A stretch of DNA of 64,000 nucleotides from Leisingera daeponensis DSM 23529 (GCF_000473145.1 NZ_KI421500.1:1550225-1614224), one strand, 5' to 3'; positions 43,216 through 51,296 are shown, counted from the first letter of the stretch. Notes: generated by a model from the sequence alone, not told the origin. Translations and numbers: made by a program.

Positions 43216-43233
43216 TTAGGACGATCAACCTAA
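43216..43233. promoter_or_regulatory. Candidate TetR operator, site 2
   Basis: TTAGGACGATCAACCTAA is an 18-bp near-palindrome with the same TAGG/CCTA ends as site 1. It lies just before the convergent end of the promoter region, in a place suitable for repressing the TetR operon. Confidence 0.45.
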
Positions 43234-43254
43234 CTCTTCAAGCGCGAATGCAAT

Positions 43255-44079
43255 CTAGCCTTCAGCGGCGTTAAGAAGAGCCCCGAGCAGGTCAAGTTCC
43301 GGATCCTTCCCGAGCCGGCCGCCGTTTCGCCAGGCAATCGACAGCGCGCATTTCGCAGCCGCCCATTGCAATAGCCGCCTTTGCCCCACTTGGAACTCCT
43401 GCGACCAAAGTGTTGCCAGAAACCTGATGCGCTCTGGCTCACGCACCAGATCCGGCGCCCCACGCGGGTGGCGAAAAGCATTGGCAAGTTCGTAAGCACG
43501 CTCTCCCAGCACTCCCTTGGCATCAAAGGCGCAATAGCCACGATCGCCTAGACGGATATTGCTGTGATGCAGATCGCCATGCAGTGGGCGCACATCCTGC
43601 GGATCAGCCAGAAGCCGCCGCGCGAGCGCCTGGCTGCGAAAGATGTTTCTGCGTGCGGCCTCGGAAGCCCCGGCTGAAACCGTCAAAGAAAACAGAGCCC
43701 TAAACCAGTCTTCGAGCCGCGGATAGCCCGCTTCGGGGATAGCACTCGCATGCAGCCCCTTGGCGACCTGCACCAGCTCCGCCGCGGCTTCGGCATCCCT
43801 GCCGGCGCGGCTGAGATCCCCAAGCGGCGGCCCGCTGAGCCACTCTATCAACGCAGCCGACGCCGTGACTTTGTAGACCCTGGCAGCCGGACCGCCCGCA
43901 GCAGCGAGAAATCGGAACCCCTCGGACTCGTTCCGCATCCCCTTGGAACCGTAGATCTTGAGCACCGCAGGGCTGCCATCTGCGCGGCACACCTTCCAAA
44001 GAACCGCAAGCCCTGTTTCCTCCACCAGTTCAGGTGCGGAAACGCCAAATTCAGCTAGAATTTTAGGCGCTGGGATCAT
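43255..44079 (-). CDS. Aminoglycoside phosphotransferase-like kinase (APH(6) type)
   Basis: This 274-residue protein has the kinase catalytic segment LHGDLHHSNIRLG and the metal-binding FDAKGVLGERAYELANAFRHP. The latter is characteristic of the APH(6)/streptomycin-kinase-like family (APH_6_hur). An N-terminal lysine-bearing AVLKIYG binds ATP. In a marine bacterium with no resistance context, a housekeeping kinase role is as likely as antibiotic inactivation. The ATG at 44079 lies inside the 3' end of tadA, giving a 17-bp overlap, so translation is coupled to it. Confidence 0.8.
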   Translation of the reverse strand: MIPAPKILAEFGVSAPELVEETGLAVLWKVCRADGSPAVLKIYGSKGMRNESEGFRFLAAAGGPAARVYKVTASAALIEWLSGPPLGDLSRAGRDAEAAAELVQVAKGLHASAIPEAGYPRLEDWFRALFSLTVSAGASEAARRNIFRSQALARRLLADPQDVRPLHGDLHHSNIRLGDRGYCAFDAKGVLGERAYELANAFRHPRGAPDLVREPERIRFLATLWSQEFQVGQRRLLQWAAAKCALSIAWRNGGRLGKDPELDLLGALLNAAEG

Positions 44080-44533
44080 TCGGCAGCCTTTTGCCAGCAA
44101 AAAATTCCTTAAGCAGCGCGCTGGCCTCGCCTTCCGCGATCCCGTCATAGACTTCCGGCACGTGATGCGCCTGCGGGTGGGAAAACACGCAGGCGCCATG
44201 CGCCACGCCGCCAGACTTGGGATCAGCAGCGCCGTAGTAGACCCGGCGGATGCGGGCGGCGGCGATGGCGGCGGCGCACATGGCGCAAGGCTCCAGCGTG
44301 ACATAGAGGTCGTAGCCGGTCAGCCGCTCGCTGCCTAAGCGCGCGCAGGCTTCGCGGATGGTCAGGATCTCGGCATGCGCGGTCGGGTCGTTCAGCTCGC
44401 GGGTGCGGTTGCCTGCCAGCGCCGCCACCTGCCCGTCCGGCGCAATCAGCGCAGCACCCACGGGCACCTCGCCGCGCGCTGCCGCCGCCCGCGCCTGCTC
44501 CAGCGCCTTGTCCATGTGCGATTTGAATGCCAT
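44063..44533 (-). CDS. tadA: tRNA-specific adenosine deaminase
   Basis: This 156-residue deaminase has the zinc motif AHAEILTIREA and TLEPCAMCAAAIAAARI. The VYYGAADPKSGG segment and C-terminal FFAGKRLP are typical of TadA. It deaminates A34 to inosine in tRNAArg(ACG). It is divergent from the rluB-like gene, their starts only about 60 bp apart, and overlaps the kinase gene downstream by 17 bp. Confidence 0.95.
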   Translation of the reverse strand: MAFKSHMDKALEQARAAAARGEVPVGAALIAPDGQVAALAGNRTRELNDPTAHAEILTIREACARLGSERLTGYDLYVTLEPCAMCAAAIAAARIRRVYYGAADPKSGGVAHGACVFSHPQAHHVPEVYDGIAEGEASALLKEFFAGKRLPNDPSA

Positions 44534-44595
44534 GCCCCTTCCTGCCCGCGATTGCCCGCTTTCGCAAGACAGCGGAATGCTCTATGGCACGGGGC

Positions 44596-45651
44596 ATGAG
44601 CAAAACACCCGCATCCCCCAAGGGCAAACCGGCCCCAAAATCCCAGCCCCGCAAAGCCCCCGCAAAACCGGAGGGCGCCGCGCCCGAGGGCGACCGCATC
44701 GCCAAGGTCCTGTCGCGCGCAGGCGTCGCCTCGCGCCGCGAGGCAGAGCGCATGATCGCCGAGGGCCGCGTGTCGGTGAACGGCAAGAAGATCGACAGCC
44801 CGGCGCTGAACGTGACCGCGCGGGACCGGATCAGCATTGACGGCCAGCCCCTGCCAGAGGCGGAGGGGCCGCGGATGTGGCTGTATTACAAGCCCATCGG
44901 GCTGGTCACATCGAACAGCGACGAAAAGGGCCGCAAGACCATCTTTGACGAGCTGCCGGAAGACATGCCGCGGGTGATGACGGTAGGCCGTCTCGACCTC
45001 AACTCCGAGGGGCTTTTGCTGCTGACCAACGACGGCGGCATCAAGCGCAAGCTGGAGCTGCCTGCCACCGGCTGGCTGCGCCGCTACCGGGTGCGGATCA
45101 ACGGCCGCCCGAAGGACGAGGATTTCGCCCCCTTGCGCAAGGGCCTGGTGATCGAGGGCGAAAGGTTCCAGCCGATGACGGTGTCGCTGGACCGCCAGCA
45201 GGGCGCCAACGCCTGGCTGACCGTCGGCCTGCGCGAAGGCAAGAACCGAGAGATCCGCCGCGCGATGGAGGATATCGGCTTCAGCGTGAACCGGCTGCTG
45301 CGGGTGTCTTACGGGCCGTTCCAGCTGGGCAACCTGAAACCGGGCGAGGTCGAGGAACTGCGCCCCCGCGTGGTGCGCGACCAGCTGGGGCTGGCGGAGG
45401 AAGAGGAAATACCGGCGGCCCGCCCGACCCGCGCGCGCGGCGGCAAGCCCGCAGGCAAACCGATGGGCAAGCCCGCAGGCAAACCGATGGGCAAGCCTGC
45501 AGGCAAACCGGCCGGGAAACAGGCCGCGCAGCCTTCGGGCAAGCAGGGCAACCCGGGCAGAACCGCAGGCAAAGCTCCGCCCGCACGCGGCACCCGGCCG
45601 GATCAGCGCGGCGGCGGCAAACGGCCCGCCGGCAAGAATCCCCGCCGCTGA
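44596..45651 (+). CDS. rluB: RluB-type 23S rRNA pseudouridine synthase with repetitive C-terminal tail
   Basis: This 351-residue protein has an N-terminal basic, low-complexity segment, an S4 domain (RIAKVLSRAGVASRREAERMIAEGRVSVNG), and the RsuA/RluB/E/F catalytic domain with VGRLDLNSEGLLLLTNDG. The catalytic Asp is in GRLDLNSEG. It modifies large-subunit rRNA (U2605 in E. coli for RluB) and the family assignment is firm, the exact target inferred. The C-terminal tail is basic and built from GKPAGKPM repeats encoded by three 24-bp units. ATG 44596 follows GGGG; an in-frame ATG lies at 44584. Confidence 0.9.
   Translation: MSKTPASPKGKPAPKSQPRKAPAKPEGAAPEGDRIAKVLSRAGVASRREAERMIAEGRVSVNGKKIDSPALNVTARDRISIDGQPLPEAEGPRMWLYYKPIGLVTSNSDEKGRKTIFDELPEDMPRVMTVGRLDLNSEGLLLLTNDGGIKRKLELPATGWLRRYRVRINGRPKDEDFAPLRKGLVIEGERFQPMTVSLDRQQGANAWLTVGLREGKNREIRRAMEDIGFSVNRLLRVSYGPFQLGNLKPGEVEELRPRVVRDQLGLAEEEEIPAARPTRARGGKPAGKPMGKPAGKPMGKPAGKPAGKQAAQPSGKQGNPGRTAGKAPPARGTRPDQRGGGKRPAGKNPRR
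45442..45513 (+). repeat. Three 24-bp tandem repeats in the rluB-like tail
   Basis: Unit GGCAAGCCCGCAGGCAAACC plus GATG occurs as two exact copies (45442-45465, 45466-45489) and a third with changes in two codons (45490-45513). Each copy encodes GKPAGKPM. Such repeats can gain or lose units by slippage. Confidence 0.85.
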
Positions 45652-45746
45652 GCCATTTCCCGCGGACTTCCCCCTAGCAACAGCGCCAGCTATCCCCTAG
45701 ATTTCCAATCAGTTAATCTTCGCTGGCCGTTCCTGGGGGAGCTTGC

Positions 45747-45821
45747 GTGCAAAAAATTGCTTATGTCGCCCTTTTGATCCTGATGTTCGGGCTCAGCACT
45801 GGCTGGATCGTGGGGGGCTGA
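45747..45821 (+). CDS. Possible 24-residue membrane peptide
   Basis: A GTG at 45747 with GGGGGAG 6 nt upstream opens a frame of 24 codons encoding VQKIAYVALLILMFGLSTGW and four more residues, then TGA. The peptide is a single hydrophobic helix. Its stop is four bases before the XpaC start, so it could be a leader or a true small membrane protein translated with XpaC. It is too short for statistical support; the ribosome site and spacing are the evidence. Confidence 0.45.
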   Translation: MQKIAYVALLILMFGLSTGWIVGG

Positions 45822-45825
45822 GCGG

Positions 45826-46719
45826 ATGGCACAGCGTTACGGCGGCAAACACAGCCCCGGCAAGAAAACCGGGCCGCAAGGCTCCGCTCCGCAGCAGACT
45901 TACCGCAACGCGCAGGTGGACCCGGTCGGGATGCGCGCCAACGTGCTGTTTGTGCCGCCTGCCCTCCTGGCCCTGCTGTCGCTGAATGACGGCGCGGCCG
46001 GGCTGGCGCTGGGGCTGCTTGGCGCAGGCCTGTGGACCGGCGGCGCCTTCCTGCTGCGCGAAGGGCTCAAGGCCGAAGCCGCCTATGCTGCCCGCAAGGT
46101 GGCCCGCAGGCCCGCCCTGCCCCGCAAGATCCTGGCGGCACTGCTGGCAGGCGCCGGCGCTGCGCTGGCGGCGTGGAAAGGGGAACCCGGCCTGCTGAGC
46201 GCCATCATCTATGGCACGGCGGCGGCCGGCCTGCATCTTGCGGCCTTTGGCATCGACCCGCTTCAGGACAAGGGCGCGGAGGGCACCGACACCTTCCAGC
46301 GGTCCCGGGTGGCGCGCGCGGTGGATGAGGCCGAACAAAGCCTTGCCGCCATGAAGGACGCTGCCCTGCGCGCCCGCGACCGCACGGTGGAGGCACGGGT
46401 GGAGCAATTCCAGTCAGTTGCGCGCGAGCTGTTCCGCACGGTTGAGGAAGACCCCCGTGACCTGACAGCGGCGCGGAAGTACCTGACCGTCTATCTGCAG
46501 GGCGCCCGTGACGCGACGGTGAAATTTGCGGATATCTATGCCCGCAGCCGGGACACCGAGGCCCGCGACAGCTATCTGACGCTGCTGGATGATCTGGAAC
46601 AGAACTTTGCCGCGCGCACCCGCAAAATGCTGGTGGAGGACCGCACGGACCTGACGATTGAGATTGATGTGCTGCGCGACCGTTTGCAGCGCGAGGGGGT
46701 CCATCTGGACCGGAACTGA
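45826..46719 (+). CDS. XpaC-like (5-bromo-4-chloroindolyl phosphate hydrolysis) protein
   Basis: This is a 297-residue protein. Hydrophobic segments lie at about 38-60 and 64-80, then two near 100-140 (ILAALLAGAGAALAAW, AIIYGTAAAGLHLAAFGI). A helical C-terminal half follows, with LTVYLQGARDATVKFADIYARS and DLEQNFAARTRKML. The layout and C-terminal region match the XpaC family. In Bacillus subtilis, xpaC is next to yaaN, a TelA homologue; here too the next gene is TelA. XpaC has no proven phosphatase activity. It likely anchors a TelA-containing complex at the membrane. Confidence 0.83.
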   Translation: MAQRYGGKHSPGKKTGPQGSAPQQTYRNAQVDPVGMRANVLFVPPALLALLSLNDGAAGLALGLLGAGLWTGGAFLLREGLKAEAAYAARKVARRPALPRKILAALLAGAGAALAAWKGEPGLLSAIIYGTAAAGLHLAAFGIDPLQDKGAEGTDTFQRSRVARAVDEAEQSLAAMKDAALRARDRTVEARVEQFQSVARELFRTVEEDPRDLTAARKYLTVYLQGARDATVKFADIYARSRDTEARDSYLTLLDDLEQNFAARTRKMLVEDRTDLTIEIDVLRDRLQREGVHLDRN

Positions 46720-46737
46720 TTAGCGAGGAAGCCGTTC

Positions 46738-47928
46738 ATGTCTGAAGCTGTGCAACAGAAGGCCGCCCAGGCCCAGGCCCTGGTTCAAGAGGTCACCGCC
46801 ATAGAACTGCCGGAACCCGTGGCGGAGGTGCAGCCGCTGGAACAGGCCGACGCGCCCACCAGCGAAGCCATCCGGGTGCGGATGGACCAGATCGACATAG
46901 CCGATACCAATTCGATCATCCATTTCGGCTCTGCCGCGCAGGCGGAGCTGCAGACGATCAGCCAGGCGATGCTCTCGGATGTGCGCAACAAGGATGTGGG
47001 GCCTGCGGGCGACAGCCTGCGCAATATCGTGACCACCATCCGCGGCTTCTCCGTCTCCGAGCTGGACATCCGCCGCAAGCCGACCTTCTGGGAGCGGCTA
47101 TTGGGCAGGGCCGCGCCCTTTGCCAAGTTCACCGCGCGCTATGAAACCGTGCAGGAGCAGATCGACAGGATCACGGATGATCTCCTCGGCCACGAGCACC
47201 GGCTGCTGAAGGACATCAAATCGCTCGACCTGCTGTATGAAAAGACGCTCGGCTTCTATGACGAGCTGGCGCTTTACATCGCCGCGGGCGAGGCCAAGCT
47301 GGCGCAGCTGGACGGCGAGGATATCCCGGCCAAGGAGGCCGAGGTGCAGGCCGCCGCAGAAGGCGACAAGGTCATGAAGGCCCAGGAGCTGCGCGACCTG
47401 CGCGCGGCCCGCGATGATCTGGAGCGCCGGGTGCATGACCTCAAGCTGACCCGGCAGGTCACCATGCAGTCGCTGCCGTCGATCCGGCTGGTGCAGGAGA
47501 ACGACAAGTCGCTGGTGACCAAGATAAACTCTACCCTGGTCAACACCGTACCGCTGTGGGAGACCCAGCTGGCGCAAGCGCTGACCATCCAGCGCTCGGC
47601 CCAGGCGGCCGCCGCAGTGCGCGATGCCAATGACCTGACCAATGAGCTGCTGACCTCCAACGCGGCCAACCTGCGCCAGTCCAACGAGATGATCCGCCAG
47701 GAGATGGAGCGCGGCGTCTTTGACATCGAAGCGGTGAAACAGGCTAACGCGGATCTGATCGGCACCATTCAGGACAGCCTGCGGATTGCCGATGAGGGCA
47801 AGGCCAAGCGTGCTGCCGCCGAGGCCGAGCTGGTGAAGATGGAGGCAGAGCTGCGCGACACGCTGGCCGCAGCGAAGGCCCGCCGCGACGGCGTTGGCGA
47901 CACATCCGGCACCGCGGTGCCGAACTGA
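46738..47928 (+). CDS. TelA / toxic anion resistance protein
   Basis: This 396-residue cytosolic protein of the TelA/KlaA/YaaN family has VGPAGDSLRNIVTTIRGFS and the characteristic RRKPTFWERLLGRAAPFAKF. Long helices around YETVQEQIDRITDDLLGHEHRLLKD and WETQLAQALTIQRSAQAAA come next, and the sequence ends in acidic coiled-coil segments. TelA was first known from tellurite resistance; its action involves envelope stress but the mechanism is unclear. It starts 18 bp after XpaC, with AGCGAGGAAG upstream of the ATG. Confidence 0.92.
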   Translation: MSEAVQQKAAQAQALVQEVTAIELPEPVAEVQPLEQADAPTSEAIRVRMDQIDIADTNSIIHFGSAAQAELQTISQAMLSDVRNKDVGPAGDSLRNIVTTIRGFSVSELDIRRKPTFWERLLGRAAPFAKFTARYETVQEQIDRITDDLLGHEHRLLKDIKSLDLLYEKTLGFYDELALYIAAGEAKLAQLDGEDIPAKEAEVQAAAEGDKVMKAQELRDLRAARDDLERRVHDLKLTRQVTMQSLPSIRLVQENDKSLVTKINSTLVNTVPLWETQLAQALTIQRSAQAAAAVRDANDLTNELLTSNAANLRQSNEMIRQEMERGVFDIEAVKQANADLIGTIQDSLRIADEGKAKRAAAEAELVKMEAELRDTLAAAKARRDGVGDTSGTAVPN

Positions 47929-47933
47929 CGGCG

Positions 47934-48875
47934 GTGGCAGGCCTGCAGGTATATAAGGCATTTTGCAAAGGCGGGGCGGCGCTGGCCGGTCTGGCGGCCC
48001 TGACGGCCTGCCTGCCGTTTTCCCAGCCGGAATCGCTGGTGCCGCAGCCCCGCCCGGCGGTGCCGCAGCCTGCGGTTTACAAACCCTCCGCCGACAGCGC
48101 GGAGCTGGCCTATTACTACAACGCCCTGCAGCGCGACCTGCTGACCCGCGGGCTGCTGCGCACCGACGGCGGCGGCCCGGACACGCCCTATGACGCCGAG
48201 GATCTGGCCGAGAGCTTCGAGGCGCTGGCGTTTTACGACGAATACGGCGGCTCCGGCATTTCCGGCGGATTGGGCCGCTGGGCAGGCCCGGTGCGGATCG
48301 CGGCGGAGTTCGGCCCCTCGGTGCCGGCCGCCCGGCGCGCAGAGGACCGCGAGACCCTCAGCGCCTATGCCGCCCGGCTGGCCCGGATCACCGGCCATCC
48401 GGTCGCCACCGGGGCCGCGCGGGGCAACTTCCATGTGATCTTTGCCAGCCTCGACGACAGCGCCTTTGTCGCTGAGCGGGTGCGCGAGCTGCTGCCCTCG
48501 ATCAGCGCCAGGGACCTGTCGCTGCTGGCGGCGCCGCCGCGCAGCTTTTACTGCCTGGTGGTGGCGGGCGGGCCGCAGAGCGATCCGCTGTCCTACACCC
48601 GCGGCGTGGCGCTGATCCGGGCCGAGCACCCCGATCTGGTGCGCAGAAGCTGCGTGCATGAGGAAGTGGCGCAGGGCCTGGGGCTCAGGAACGACAGCCC
48701 GCGGGCGCGGCCCTCGATCTTCAACGATGATGACGAATTTGCGCTGCTCACCAGCTTTGACGAAAAACTGCTGCAGATGCTGTATGATCCAAGACTGAAA
48801 ACGGGGATGAGCGCCGAGGAAGCCCGCCCCATCATCCGCATTCTCGCCCGCGAGGCGATGGGCCAGGAACTGTAG
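47934..48875 (+). CDS. DUF2927 lipoprotein
   Basis: This 313-residue protein has a lipoprotein signal (LAGLAALTAC, Cys26) and a DUF2927 domain at about 100-300 (NFHVIFASLDDSAFVAERVRE, YCLVVAGG...). Near the end is SCVHEEVAQGLGLRNDSPRARPSIFNDDDEFALLTSFDEKLLQMLYDPRL. The CVHEEVAQ segment (C240, H242, E243, E244, Q247) recalls a degenerate zincin HExxH, with Gln in place of the last His; metal binding is speculative. GTG start at 47934, 5 bp after the TelA stop, so it is in the operon. Confidence 0.8.
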   Translation: MAGLQVYKAFCKGGAALAGLAALTACLPFSQPESLVPQPRPAVPQPAVYKPSADSAELAYYYNALQRDLLTRGLLRTDGGGPDTPYDAEDLAESFEALAFYDEYGGSGISGGLGRWAGPVRIAAEFGPSVPAARRAEDRETLSAYAARLARITGHPVATGAARGNFHVIFASLDDSAFVAERVRELLPSISARDLSLLAAPPRSFYCLVVAGGPQSDPLSYTRGVALIRAEHPDLVRRSCVHEEVAQGLGLRNDSPRARPSIFNDDDEFALLTSFDEKLLQMLYDPRLKTGMSAEEARPIIRILAREAMGQEL

Positions 48876-48901
48876 GCCGCCAAAGGAAGAGGACCTGAAA
48901 C

Positions 48902-50086
48902 ATGGGTATTTTCGATTTTCTCAAAGGCGAATTCATCGATGTCATTCACTGGGTGGATGACACCCATGACACCATGGTCTGGCGGTTCGAGCGCGAAGGC
49001 CATGCGATCAAATACGGCGCCAAGCTGACGGTGCGCGAGGGCCAGGCGGCGGTGTTCGTGCATGAGGGCCAGCTGGCAGATGTATTCACCCCCGGTCTCT
49101 ACCTGCTGGAGACCAACAACATGCCCGTGATGACCACGCTGCAGCACTGGGACCATGGCTTCCAGTCGCCGTTCAAATCGGAAATCTACTTTGTCGACAC
49201 CACCCGGTTCAGCGACCTGAAGTGGGGCACCAAGAACCCGATCATCTGCCGCGACCCGGAGTTCGGCCCGGTCCGGCTGCGCGCCTATGGCACCTATGCG
49301 ATCAAGGTGGCCGACCCGGCCCGGTTCCTGTCGGAGATCGTCGGCACCGATGGCGAGTTCACCATGGACGAGATCTCCTATCAGATCCGCAACATCATCG
49401 TGCAGGAGTTCTCCCGCGTCATTGCAGCCTCCGGCATTCCGGTGCTGGACATGGCGGCCAACACCGCTGATCTGGGCAAGCTGGTGGCGGCAGAGATCTC
49501 CGGCACCCTGGCGGAGTACGGCCTGATGATGCCGGAGCTCTACATCGAGAACATCTCGCTGCCGCCCGCGGTGGAGGAGGCGCTGGACAAGCGCACCCAG
49601 ATGGGCGTGCTGGGCGACCTTGGCCGCTACACGCAGTTTTCTGCCGCCGAGGCGATGACCGCCGCGGCCAGGACCCCGAACAGCGGCATGGGCGCAGGCA
49701 TGGGGATGGGCATGGGAATGGCGATGGCGCAGCAGATGGGCCAGGCCCTGCAGGGAGGCGCAGCCTCTCAGGCAGCGGGTCAGCCGGCCGGGCCATGGGG
49801 CGCACGGCCCGCCCCCGCTGCGCCGCAAGCGGCTGCGCCCGCGGCACCGCCCCCGCCGCCGGTCGAGCATGTCTGGCACATCGCGGCGGACGGTCAGACC
49901 TCCGGGCCGTTTTCCAAGGCACGGATGGGGCGGATGGCGCAGGACGGCAGCCTGACGCGGGACACCCATGTCTGGACGCCGGGCCAGGACGGCTGGAAAC
50001 GGGCGGGCGATGTGATGGAACTGGCGCAGCTGTTCACCATCCTGCCGCCGCCTCCGCCGCCCCCCCCGGCCCCGCCGGCCGGCTGA
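48902..50086 (+). CDS. SPFH-domain protein with C-terminal GYF_2 domain
   Basis: This is a 394-residue protein. An SPFH/virion-core-like domain lies at about 30-230 (GQAAVFVHEGQLADVFTPGLYLLETNN, RLRAYGTYAIKVADPARFL). A Gly/Met-rich linker (about 250-285, GMGAGMGMGMGMAMAQQ) and a Pro/Ala linker follow. A GYF_2/DUF4339 domain spans 321-378 (HVWHIAADGQTSGPFSKARM...TPGQDGWKRA), and the protein ends in a polyproline tail. SPFH proteins assemble membrane scaffolds; GYF_2 domains bind proline-rich partners. It resembles B. subtilis YdjI. The next protein begins PPPPP, a possible GYF ligand. Confidence 0.88.
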   Translation: MGIFDFLKGEFIDVIHWVDDTHDTMVWRFEREGHAIKYGAKLTVREGQAAVFVHEGQLADVFTPGLYLLETNNMPVMTTLQHWDHGFQSPFKSEIYFVDTTRFSDLKWGTKNPIICRDPEFGPVRLRAYGTYAIKVADPARFLSEIVGTDGEFTMDEISYQIRNIIVQEFSRVIAASGIPVLDMAANTADLGKLVAAEISGTLAEYGLMMPELYIENISLPPAVEEALDKRTQMGVLGDLGRYTQFSAAEAMTAAARTPNSGMGAGMGMGMGMAMAQQMGQALQGGAASQAAGQPAGPWGARPAPAAPQAAAPAAPPPPPVEHVWHIAADGQTSGPFSKARMGRMAQDGSLTRDTHVWTPGQDGWKRAGDVMELAQLFTILPPPPPPPPAPPAG

Positions 50087-50168
50087 GCCTTGGCTGCGGC
50101 GGCGTCCGGACCGCGATGCCGCCGCGCTCATTCCTTCTGTTGAATTTTCACTGCAGGTTTCCCGCCCC

Positions 50169-51296
50169 GTGACGATGCCCCCGCCGCCGCCCGCCGCCAG
50201 TGCGCCCTCTGCCCAGGAGGACAGCCACCGCTTCCCCTGCCCCAACTGCGGTGCCGATTACCGTTTCGACCCGAACGCAGGCGCGCTGATCTGCGATCAC
50301 TGCGGCCACCGCGAAGAGGTGCGCAGCGGGCCGTGGAAGGGCTCTGCCCTGCGGGAGCTGGACTTCCGCACTGCCGTGGCCGAGCAGCTGCCGGAGGCAG
50401 AAATCGAGGTCACCCGCGTCTCCGTCTGCCCGAACTGCGCAGCCCAGGTCGAGTTCGACCCGGACATCCACGCCAAGGAATGCCCGTTCTGCGCCACCCC
50501 GGTGGTCACCGGCACCGGCGAAAACCGCCACATCAAGCCGAAGGGCGTCCTGCCCTTTGCGGTGGAGGAACGCGCCGCGCACAAGGCGATGACCGATTGG
50601 CTGGGGCAGCTGTGGTTCGCGCCAAACGGGCTCAAGGACTATGCCCGCAAGGGGCGGCGGATGCAGGGGGTCTATGTGCCCTACTGGACCTATGACGCCC
50701 AGACCCGCAGTTCCTATACCGGCCAGCGCGGCACCGTGTACTATGTCACCGAAACCTTCCGGCGGGACGGTAAGATGCAGTCGCGGCAGGTGGCCAAGGT
50801 GCGCTGGCGGCCCGCCTCCGGCCGGGTGCAGCGGTTCTTTGACGATGTGCTGGTGCTGGCCTCCAAGAGCCTGCCGAAGCGCTATACCGAGGCGCTGGAA
50901 CCCTGGGACCTGTCGCAGCTCGAACCCTATCAGCCGCAGTATCTGGCCGGGTTCCGGGCCGAAGCCTACTCGGTGGATTTGGAGGCAGGTTTTACGGAGG
51001 CAGGACAGAAAATGGAGCGCGTCATCGAGCGCGACGTGCGGTTTGACATCGGCGGCGACCGGCAGCGCATCAGCAGCATCGACACGCAGATGTCCGGTGT
51101 GACCTTCAAGCATATTCTGCTGCCGGTCTGGCTGGCGGCCTATAAATACCGCGGCAAGACCTACCGTTTTGTGGTCAACGGGCAATCAGGCCGGGTGCAG
51201 GGCGAGCGGCCCTATTCCGCGTGGAAGATCGCCATTGCGGTCATTCTGGCGCTCGCCATTGCTTCGGGCATCGCCCTGCTGGCCAGCCAGCAATAA
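50169..51296 (+). CDS. Double zinc-ribbon membrane-anchored protein (YdjG-like)
   Basis: This 375-residue protein has two TFIIB-type zinc ribbons: C24/C27/C42/C45 (CPNCG...CDHCG) and C87/C90/C105/C108 (CPNCA...CPFCA). A beta-rich middle follows (VPYWTYDAQTRSSYTGQRG, MSGVTFKHILLPVWLAAYKY), with one C-terminal membrane helix (about 353-371). The LPVWLAAYKYRGKTYRFVVNGQ motif marks the family. Bacillus YdjG has the same zinc-ribbon plus membrane plan. The start is GTG 50169 or ATG 50175. It lies 82 bp after the SPFH gene and closes the operon. Confidence 0.85.
   Translation: MTMPPPPPAASAPSAQEDSHRFPCPNCGADYRFDPNAGALICDHCGHREEVRSGPWKGSALRELDFRTAVAEQLPEAEIEVTRVSVCPNCAAQVEFDPDIHAKECPFCATPVVTGTGENRHIKPKGVLPFAVEERAAHKAMTDWLGQLWFAPNGLKDYARKGRRMQGVYVPYWTYDAQTRSSYTGQRGTVYYVTETFRRDGKMQSRQVAKVRWRPASGRVQRFFDDVLVLASKSLPKRYTEALEPWDLSQLEPYQPQYLAGFRAEAYSVDLEAGFTEAGQKMERVIERDVRFDIGGDRQRISSIDTQMSGVTFKHILLPVWLAAYKYRGKTYRFVVNGQSGRVQGERPYSAWKIAIAVILALAIASGIALLASQQ

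Noticed and set aside
43255..44079. Acquired antibiotic-resistance gene
   Set aside because: Codon use matches its surroundings, it overlaps tadA, and there is no mobile element nearby.
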